From Porticoccaceae bacterium (lineage in GTDB: Bacteria; Pseudomonadota; Gammaproteobacteria; Pseudomonadales; Porticoccaceae): DNA of 5,840 nt. The stretch covers positions 1-5,840 of the forward strand of contig NZJL01000045.1 in assembly GCA_002692165.1 (NCBI GenBank), in the 5' to 3' direction. A model generated the notes under the pieces. It saw only the letters and a program-made list of their open reading frames with translations, was not told the origin of the DNA and did no database searches. A program made the position numbers and the translations under genes. Positions 1 to 4,685 of this stretch are shown piece by piece (the stretch's first letter is position 1; each line of letters begins with the position of its first letter).

Positions 1-255
1 CTATCGCAGTTACCGTTTCTCGTGCTTCTCTGGGAATTTGCTGAAAGCAAACCTTCAACCCTGCGAGTCAATCCTCGACTCTTTGTTAAACCGTTCCATC
101 GCCTTTCTGCGCGCCGCCAGAAGGACGGACGATTGCGAAACGATTTGCTTGGTTCTATGGTCATAGAAAACCGACCGGATGCTTTGAGTTCCTAGGCCAA
201 TGCCTAATACTGTTTCAATGTTTAAGTGTCGTGTGAGTCGCGATTGTTTGCCCAA
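1..255 (-). pseudogene. FGGY-family carbohydrate kinase, N-terminal fragment, frameshifted; runs off the left edge
   Basis: The minus-strand product begins with a FGGY kinase first strand-turn-strand: VLGIGLGTQSIRSVFYD at about residues 16-32, followed by an IVSQSS strand. The family phosphorylates sugars or polyols with ATP in the cytoplasm. The frame stops with TGA at 57-55, but the frame one base away continues without a stop from 58 to the window edge as LKVCFQQIPREARETVTAI. That matches the helix and strand expected next in this family, just before the usual VSGQQHG-type motif. A single net indel near 56-61 therefore splits the gene. The family's phosphate-1 motif is normally G-x-D-x-G-T, but here it is GIGLGT, so the Mg/ATP-site Asp is Gly (codon 196-198). 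The only start is TTG at 255, with no visible ribosome-binding site. Most likely a decaying gene. A sequencing error could explain the frameshift but would not explain the lost Asp. The substrate cannot be told. Confidence 0.65.
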
Positions 256-286
256 ACAGGCAGTTTTTCAGCTTGTCTCAGCCCCC

Positions 287-583
287 CTAATTATAACTCG
301 CGTTTACTGCGATCGCTCGAGATATCTTGGTTGAAGCGTCTGCACACTGAGGAGTGCCCGCTATAACATCGGAACAAAGCGGTAATAACAGACACACTAA
401 AACAGATATTGCCTGTGAGAAGAGTGACAGCACAATTCCTGTTGTATCTACAAATACTGATCGTAAAGACCCACTGCATCTGGGTGGCATAGATGTTTTA
501 TCCTTACTTGAAAATGCACGACACGAAATTTCATCATAAATAGAAACGGCAGTAAGTTTTTCAAAACAATACCATTTGGACAC
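287..583 (-). CDS. Doubtful small protein, 98 aa, one possible membrane segment
   Basis: I do not recognise this protein. In favour: a GTG start at 583 is preceded by AAGGA at 591-595 (plus coordinates) with 7-nt spacing. It also lies on the same strand as, and 81 nt downstream of, the RNase HI-like gene. The product has a hydrophobic stretch at about residues 48-69 that could cross the membrane, and Cys at 6, 21, 36, 64, 70 and 80. Against: no domain is recognisable and the composition is odd. The opposite strand has an open frame at 354-539 giving a hydrophilic 61-residue peptide, whose only start is GTG at 354 with no room for a ribosome-binding site. One of the two may be a remnant of a real gene, or neither is coding. 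If this frame is not real, 256-664 is a gene-free stretch with no RNA gene or mobile element that I can see. Confidence 0.25.
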   Translation of the reverse strand: MSKWYCFEKLTAVSIYDEISCRAFSSKDKTSMPPRCSGSLRSVFVDTTGIVLSLFSQAISVLVCLLLPLCSDVIAGTPQCADASTKISRAIAVNASYN

Positions 584-590
584 GTGATAT

Positions 591-595
591 TCCTT
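591..595 (-). promoter_or_regulatory. Ribosome-binding site for the doubtful 98-aa frame
   Basis: On the minus strand AAGGA lies 7 nt upstream of GTG at 583-581. This site is the main reason to keep the 287-583 frame in the list. Confidence 0.35.
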
Positions 596-664
596 AAAAC
601 TTGGATTACATACTCGTAATAATATCTAGTGAGAAGGCTTGCATTGACAATAACTAAGAGCGTG

Positions 665-1144
665 CTACAAACCAGAAATCACTGCGGCAATCTCTAACTG
701 ACACAATTTATCTACGAAGTTAATTTCAGGTCTCAGTTTTGTCGTGCTCGCAAGTTTCCAAGTCACTTTCGTATGAAAATCTATCCGCTTCTCAAGTTCT
801 TGCCACAGTTTCTTATTCTCAATTTCTTGCCCTGTAAATGTCTTCCAATTGTTTTTCTTCCAGGCATATAGCCAAAGGGTCGCACCATTCATCAAAAATT
901 CATTAGTGACCGTGACCTCAATATTCGATGGGATTTCAACTTCTTCAAGGCCTCTGACGACTGCCGTCAGGGCCATCTCATCACTCGACGTATTGAAAGA
1001 CGTTCCAGATGAATGTTTTTGCTCTTGTACGTGATCTACCAAATAACTCCAAGCGCCCAGATTTTTGAGAAAACCAGCAGATAGTTGCTTTTGCAAGCAG
1101 CCGCTCGTAATAAGACATAACGGTTCATGATCTAGTTTTGGCAT
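665..1144 (-). CDS. RNase HI-like protein with a degenerate active site (probable pseudoenzyme), 159 aa
   Basis: The product is collinear with bacterial RNase HI, which cuts RNA in RNA:DNA hybrids, and is close to its usual length (about 155 aa). Matching blocks are DEMALTAVVRGLE (55-67, E. coli NRMEL helix), IEVTVTNEFLMNG (75-87, STDSQY strand), AWKKNNWKTFTGQ (94-106, the basic protrusion or handle), LWQELEKRI (113-121) and VTWKL (127-131). The catalytic D-E-D-D set is mostly gone: D10 is S14, E48 is A58, D70 is N81, and only D134 remains as D145. The catalytic-loop His (H124) aligns with T135. The Gly-rich loop after the first strand is replaced by an unrelated segment, about residues 17-29. 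Hydrolysis is therefore unlikely. The hybrid-binding surface looks kept, so it may bind nucleic acid without cutting, or it may be a young pseudogene with an intact frame. The ribosome-binding site is weak (GAG, 5 nt upstream). Confidence 0.85.
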   Translation of the reverse strand: MPKLDHEPLCLITSGCLQKQLSAGFLKNLGAWSYLVDHVQEQKHSSGTSFNTSSDEMALTAVVRGLEEVEIPSNIEVTVTNEFLMNGATLWLYAWKKNNWKTFTGQEIENKKLWQELEKRIDFHTKVTWKLASTTKLRPEINFVDKLCQLEIAAVISGL

Positions 1145-1328
1145 TTTTGCTCAAGCGATTTAATAAATTCGAAAATGAACAAGGCTATTATCGTCTTCCG
1201 ACGCCAACATTGATTTTATTTTAAACGAGTTAACCTGACGGCATTGGTATAAAGTGAAACGTCCGTTCTTTAGAAGCAAAAACCTCCAGTTTAAATAAAA
1301 AATGAGCTAAATGGACTCACACGTGAAG

Positions 1329-1724
1329 TTACACATTTCCTATTAAAAATCCGAAGTAAATAATTATGATCAATATACCAACAAACCCCGCCACGATTTT
1401 ACGTTGCTTAATCATGTAGATCCGTTGTTGACTGGGATTTGAATAATTGACCGCGGGGTTCATGAAATATAACAAGCCAAGAATGGTTCCGCCGCCGATC
1501 CAAGTGGTTAGGGGATAGAGGAGACTTTTTCCTCGAATGTCGGGTTCCAAAAGACCAATCACTAAAGCGCTTACCATAAAAATGTTGAATGAATAGAAGA
1601 ACACTCTGATTATGTTGCCGTAAAACGATCTTGAGACTGCACGAAATTGGAAAGAACACTGAGGACAGGTAATTGCGTTATCCCAAACTTGAGCTGAACA
1701 GCCCGGGCAAGTTATTAGCGACAT
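1329..1724 (-). CDS. Zinc-ribbon membrane protein, 131 aa, three transmembrane segments
   Basis: The N-terminus MSLITCPGCSAQVWDNAITCPQC carries two CPxC knuckles (C6, C9, C20, C23), a compact zinc ribbon of the kind found at the start of many small bacterial membrane proteins. Three hydrophobic segments follow at about 37-59, 68-89 and 108-129, the middle one containing WIGGGTILGLLYFMNP. The ribbon would face the cytoplasm ahead of a helical bundle. The function of such proteins is generally unknown and I assign none. The frame is open upstream to an ATG at 1769, but I choose the ATG at 1724. It has GGAG 7 nt upstream (TTTGGAGTAATATC), and it starts exactly at the family-like MSLITCPxC. The gene stands alone: 184 nt lie between its stop and the RNase HI-like gene, and the gene on its other side points away. 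Confidence 0.8.
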   Translation of the reverse strand: MSLITCPGCSAQVWDNAITCPQCSFQFRAVSRSFYGNIIRVFFYSFNIFMVSALVIGLLEPDIRGKSLLYPLTTWIGGGTILGLLYFMNPAVNYSNPSQQRIYMIKQRKIVAGFVGILIIIIYFGFLIGNV

Positions 1725-1731
1725 GATATTA

Positions 1732-1735
1732 CTCC
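1732..1735 (-). promoter_or_regulatory. Ribosome-binding site that fixes the zinc-ribbon gene start
   Basis: Read on the minus strand, GGAG lies 7 nt upstream of the ATG at 1724-1722. The longer start at 1769 would place this site inside the coding region, so the shorter 131-residue protein is preferred. Confidence 0.6.
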
Positions 1736-1943
1736 AAATATTCTGATATATTTGTGAAAATTTAGCCAAAGATACAGCGCGTTCTGTTTCAGACAGCTAC
1801 TGCCTTACTGCAGAAGGACGCCTTTCCAGGATATGATTGAGTCAAAACAGTAAGAGCCGCTGTTGATTTAGTCACATATGCGTTTAATTGGTCTATATTT
1901 GCCGTACTCCATTTTAAAGTGTTTCAGCGGAAATGGCATTAGA

Positions 1944-1965
1944 TCAACGTTGTTCCTGACGTTGA
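1944..1965. repeat. Perfect 7-bp inverted repeat upstream of the 153-aa gene
   Basis: TCAACGT and ACGTTGA are separated by 8 nt, ending 63 nt before the ATG at 2029. It sits in the divergent intergenic region between the zinc-ribbon gene (minus) and the 153-aa gene (plus). It could be an operator or a hairpin in the leader, but no T-run follows, so it is not a terminator. I could not define promoter boxes around it. Confidence 0.3.
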
Positions 1966-2028
1966 ATTAAGTGATTTAGCCTGCGGATAGCGATTATCAA
2001 CGGGCATGACGGACTGAGGTATAAGGCT

Positions 2029-2490
2029 ATGTTAAAAAACTTTTTGGATGATGCGAAAAATAAAATTCTTGACAGTAATATCGGTGAAAATAATATTTCG
2101 AAAGAGATAACTGACGGGTTGACTAAAACGTTTAATCTGGGACAAGAGGTTGCATCTGATAAAATTCTGTCGCTTATGGAAGAGTTTAATGCCGCCTTGC
2201 CTTTTCTCTCGGAAGCGGGTTGTACCCTTCATGCCTTGGAAGTGGAATTAGGGTTACCTCCAAAGCTTATTTCACATTTTGCTTATGCCGCAGATTCAAA
2301 ATTAGACAGAGACACCGCTCTAAAAAATCTTGAAAATAATCGTTTTGGGTACAATCTGTTAAAAGTATTGCTTTCGGCAGGAGATTATAAAGATAAGTTA
2401 CAGTTTAATAACATGCAATTTAGTCATGTTGAGATTGAACTCAGTTTTGTGCCAACGATCAGATTAGCTTACAAATCGGTGAATAGTTGA
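2029..2490 (+). CDS. Unrecognised 153-aa protein with an internally repeated strand motif
   Basis: The ATG at 2029 is preceded by GAGGT at 2016-2020, with 8-nt spacing. The protein is soluble in composition, with no signal peptide or membrane span. Residues 1-60 look like amphipathic helices rich in Lys, Asp, Glu and Asn. A conserved-looking segment follows, LHALEVELGLPPKLISHF (67-84), then an acidic/basic helical region (about 89-118), and a C-terminal strand FSHVEIELSFVPTIRLAY (131-148). The two segments align as x-x-E-[VI]-E-L-x-x-x-P-x-[LI], suggesting two copies of one unit. I have a faint impression of resemblance to uncharacterised proteins of proteobacteria but cannot name a family, so no function is given. 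It is a single-gene unit: the gene upstream is divergent and 844 nt without a clear gene follow. Confidence 0.75.
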   Translation: MLKNFLDDAKNKILDSNIGENNISKEITDGLTKTFNLGQEVASDKILSLMEEFNAALPFLSEAGCTLHALEVELGLPPKLISHFAYAADSKLDRDTALKNLENNRFGYNLLKVLLSAGDYKDKLQFNNMQFSHVEIELSFVPTIRLAYKSVNS

Positions 2491-2520
2491 GATGATAAAA
2501 TCTCAAAGATTTGATGATAA
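2491..2520 (+). repeat. Small hairpin flanked by GATGATAA direct repeats
   Basis: GATGATAA occurs at 2491-2498 and 2513-2520, flanking a 6-bp hairpin (AAATCT, CAA loop, AGATTT; 2498-2512) directly after the stop of the 153-aa gene. The hairpin is AT-rich and lacks a following T-run, so a terminator role is doubtful. Confidence 0.25.
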
Positions 2521-2665
2521 CCTCGAATCGGGTCGAAGCTGATAAAGCATTAAAATATGAATCACTACGGCTGAAGTAATTTGAATCTCAATGGTTTCGT
2601 CTACCGTCAATGCGGTCATCAGTCATAAGCGTGGTGCCATCAGCTAACTTCATAATCAAGAATGC

Positions 2666-2689
2666 TCTTTAAATTTATGATTTTAAAGA
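2666..2689. repeat. 8-bp AT-rich inverted repeat
   Basis: TCTTTAAA (2666-2673) and TTTAAAGA (2682-2689) form perfect arms around an 8-nt loop. It might act as a bidirectional transcription stop after the 153-aa gene, but the stem is weak and the T-runs are poor. Confidence 0.25.
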
Positions 2690-2958
2690 ATTGTTATAAG
2701 ATCAATAATTAAAAATTTCATTAACTTTTTGCGTTGTCGTCAGTACAAATGAAAGAAACCGTTGTAAAAACAGAATCTTTAAAGTAGCGTATCCTGGAAC
2801 AGGGTTACTAGTAATTTGATGCGAGCCTAGCTAGAGTGAATGAAAACAGGTTTTGAGTTTTGCGTTGTCCTCTGCTTGCATCAGCAGCGATTTCTCCGCT
2901 TTGTGGCTGTAAGCTGATGTTGGCTTTTTAGGGGCCTAATTATATTAGACGCGACTGA

Positions 2959-2977
2959 CCGCTGCAGTCTGTAGCGG
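2959..2977. repeat. GC-rich hairpin, 8-bp stem with a 3-nt loop
   Basis: CCGCTGCA and TGTAGCGG pair over eight positions, including one G:U in RNA, around GTC. It is the only strong GC-rich stem in the gene-poor stretch. No T-run follows it, so it is not a standard terminator. Confidence 0.3.
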
Positions 2978-3191
2978 CTTCACTGGTCTTTAAATGCGAT
3001 TCTCGGTTCCAAACTGTTCTAGCTTCAACAGTCTCAAAAAAAGATTAGCTTTGTTATTCATAAGCGCATAACATTCCGGAAGAGGCGATTCTTACAAAAA
3101 GACGTCCCTCAACGGGCGTTGGTAGCTCAATTGAACAACCCAGTGAATTAGGTACATGAGAGTATAGAAATAATTGGCTCTGGTAAGTTAA

Positions 3192-3300
3192 GCCGAATTT
3201 TCGGCAAACCGCGCTTCTTTAAGCTAAAGTTAAATTTAGCAGATGTAACTGGTGCAATATCGCTAGAAGATGTTAGGTTATATTTAGGCTAAAAAGAAGC
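3192..3300 (+). promoter_or_regulatory. Structured leader candidate before the AhpD-like gene, with two competing pairings
   Basis: Three elements are visible. First, a GCCGA/TCGGC hairpin at 3192-3205. Second, a GCTAAA/TTTAGC hairpin with a 6-nt loop at 3223-3240. Third, a longer imperfect inverted repeat pairing 3213-3228 with 3283-3300 (8 + 3 + 4 bp with small bulges). Segment 3223-3228 is used by both the second and third elements, so they exclude each other. The region ends 34 nt before the ATG at 3335. Whether it is transcribed is unknown. It could instead be a decayed small repeat element. Confidence 0.3.
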
Positions 3301-3334
3301 ACTCAAACTCTTAATTGATCATTAAGGTGATAAC

Positions 3335-3751
3335 ATGCATGTACGAATTTTAGTAGTGGTTGCATTTTTAACTTCATTTGCGATTGCTGTAATGGCTGAC
3401 GATAAAGATTCACTTGAAATAGGAGGTGCGAAACCAACGAATCCGCTGATTGAACTCCACCCAGCAGGGATCCAAAAAGTAGCTGATGCATATTATGCTG
3501 CCGTTGAGAGGCACGTATTTAATGGGGCAATCCCTTCAAAGTATGCGCAGTTAGCTGCTATTTCCGCCTCTGTTGCAATCAAGTGTGAATATTGCATACC
3601 TGCGCATACGTCATTGGCCAAAACTGCAGGTGCAACTGATGAAGAGATCAAGACAGCTATAGCGATAGCAGCAGACGTGTCATTGAACAGCTCTATGCTG
3701 TATGGCGCTCAGTTTGACATGGTCAAATTTATGGAGATGTTTCCACAATAA
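3335..3751 (+). CDS. Exported AhpD-like (carboxymuconolactone decarboxylase fold) CxxC protein, 138 aa
   Basis: The N-terminus is a signal peptide: basic MHVR, a hydrophobic core to about residue 19, and a likely cut after VMA at residue 21. The mature part has the AhpD/CMD core: IPSKYAQLAAISASVAIKC, then C84-EY-C87-IPA-H91, then LAKTAGATDEEIKTAI. The CxxCxxxH motif is the redox or peroxidase-type active site of AhpD-like proteins. Known family members are usually cytoplasmic partners in hydroperoxide reduction, so an exported form would act in the periplasm on an unknown substrate. The start is supported by AAGG at 3324-3327, 7 nt before ATG. The next gene on this strand is 275 nt away, too far to assume an operon. 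The family assignment is firm; the physiological role is not. Confidence 0.9.
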   Translation: MHVRILVVVAFLTSFAIAVMADDKDSLEIGGAKPTNPLIELHPAGIQKVADAYYAAVERHVFNGAIPSKYAQLAAISASVAIKCEYCIPAHTSLAKTAGATDEEIKTAIAIAADVSLNSSMLYGAQFDMVKFMEMFPQ

Positions 3752-4015
3752 ACACATATATTGTCGACGCTGGGTTAGATGATGTGTCAGATTGGTTCAG
3801 CCATTTCTTTATTATGTGGGAGATCTTAAAAAGATGCTGTGAAGATTGGGATCATCTAAGGAGTCTTCACCGACTGAGGTTCTTCAATCTCAAGGAAATT
3901 TTATTAAATGGCTTTACCCTAAGGGAGTTTTTTTCTCTTGGCGTGACGACCGCGGGCCACCAATGGCTTTGATGCAGCCACAATGACCCACTCTTCAATA
4001 TGACTTAAAAATCAC

Positions 4016-4021
4016 GAGGAA
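4016..4021 (+). promoter_or_regulatory. Strong ribosome-binding site of the DUF1330 gene
   Basis: GAGGAA lies just upstream of the ATG at 4027. A closer ATG at 4022 is in another frame, so 4027 is the start that fits both the spacing and the family N-terminus. Confidence 0.55.
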
Positions 4022-4026
4022 ATGAA

Positions 4027-4314
4027 ATGGCTAAAGGTTATCTGGTTGCGCATGTAAAGGTTCACGATAAAGACGGGTTCGAGGAATTTAGAATATTGTC
4101 TTTACCGATTATCTCAAAATATGGAGGTAAAGCGTTGATCAGGAACCCTAATATAGATCTTAGGGAAGGAAAAAATGCTGGTTTAGTTATCGTTTTGGAG
4201 TTTGAGAGTATCGAACACGCTAAAAAGTTTTATGAATCTGATGAATATACCGCTGCAAAAACAATCAGAGAAAAAGCTTGCTCGACTGAGTTGGTTTTGG
4301 TTGAGGGTATTTGA
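4027..4314 (+). CDS. DUF1330 family protein, 95 aa
   Basis: This is a full-length small cytoplasmic protein of the DUF1330 family, which has a dimeric ferredoxin-like alpha/beta-barrel fold. The recognisable order is the first strand MAKGYLVAHVKV (1-12), a helix ending in ISKYGGKALIRN (29-40), a central EGKNAGLVIVLEF strand pair (47-59), and the family signature AKKFYESDEYTAAKTIRE (65-82). The final strand is LVLVEGI (89-95). Its biochemical role is not established in general, and I assign none. The start is set by GAGGA with 6-nt spacing. The 275 nt between the AhpD-like gene and this one contain only a weak 62-codon frame (GTG at 3784) that looks non-coding, and no clear terminator. Confidence 0.9.
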   Translation: MAKGYLVAHVKVHDKDGFEEFRILSLPIISKYGGKALIRNPNIDLREGKNAGLVIVLEFESIEHAKKFYESDEYTAAKTIREKACSTELVLVEGI

Positions 4315-4685
4315 ACGCTTCAAGGTTGATCAACATTTATTCATCTTAAGTTCAGAAACCATCCCCCAAGACGCAACAAAGTCCACTGCTACCTTGAGAT
4401 ATCTTTAATTGCGATGTTAGTTCAAGAAGCAAAATTGCGTTACAGCTACTGCCCTGCTTTGCGTTACCATAACCTATTTCTTAAACGTCCTTTTGAGCTA
4501 GTTAGAAGGGCCTTCAAACTAGAGAAAAATATAAGGTGGTTTGGCTTTATTTTCGGAATCAATTTGATTGGAAAAATACAGGAAAATTCGGGTTCTCTTC
4601 TAATAAGTTTACTAGAACACAGACTGCGAAATGACCATAGAATGAGTTTCGATTCAAGCCGTTTAATAATTCGCGAAAAGTATTC
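4315..4685 (+). other. 371-nt gap before the symporter, no convincing gene
   Basis: One long open frame lies here (ATG 4414 to stop 4698, 94 codons). It has no ribosome-binding site, its product resembles nothing I know and is rich in scattered Arg, Phe and Leu, and it overlaps the start of the symporter by 13 nt. I treat it as chance or a remnant. A TTGATCAA palindrome sits at 4325-4332. I could not identify promoter boxes for the symporter with confidence. Confidence 0.5.

Larger units (their letters stand above)
2491..3334. other. 844-nt stretch without a convincing gene
   Basis: All six frames are broken by frequent stops. The content I can describe is as follows. A small hairpin at 2498-2512 lies just after the upstream stop. 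An 8-bp inverted repeat lies at 2666-2689. A 12-nt direct repeat occurs at 2727-2738 and 2858-2869. A GC-rich hairpin lies at 2959-2977, and a structured segment at 3192-3300 sits before the next gene. Short open frames at 3064-3159 and 3152-3289 (plus), and a 21-codon frame at 2653-2588 (minus, MKLADGTTLMTDDRIDGR...), may be gene remnants. I see no tRNA, transposase or integrase. Confidence 0.6.

Noticed and set aside
308..315. GCGATCGC octamer, like the cyanobacterial HIP1 repeat
   Set aside because: It occurs once in the window. HIP1 is meaningful only when highly repeated, and the genes do not look cyanobacterial.
644..649. Consensus -35 box TTGACA on the plus strand
   Set aside because: No -10-like hexamer lies 16-18 nt downstream, and no plus-strand gene follows.
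2588..2653. 21-codon minus-strand frame with a natural-looking peptide (MKLADGTTLMTDDRIDGR...)
   Set aside because: Too short to judge, only a weak ribosome-binding site, and the plus strand is open over the same bases.
2700..2870. Integron attC-like signal (GCGTTGTC with nearby GTTA-type ends)
   Set aside because: No paired core sites with the expected R'/L' structure, and the genes on the two sides are not arranged like cassettes.
3118..3140. tRNA-like D-arm sequence (GGTAGCTCAATTGAAC)
   Set aside because: No TpsiC-arm sequence, anticodon stem or acceptor pairing could be found around it.
3913..3938. Possible terminator (ACCCTAAGGGAG followed by seven T)
   Set aside because: The arms leave at most three paired bases once a loop is allowed, which is too weak for an intrinsic terminator.
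3784..3972. 62-codon plus-strand frame between the AhpD-like and DUF1330 genes
   Set aside because: GTG start without a ribosome-binding site and an unnatural composition (Phe, Trp, Cys, His and Arg scattered); no family resemblance.
1793..4454. 12-nt match ACAGCTACTGCC near 1793 and near 4442
   Set aside because: The flanks do not match and the copies lie in unrelated contexts, so chance is the simplest reading.
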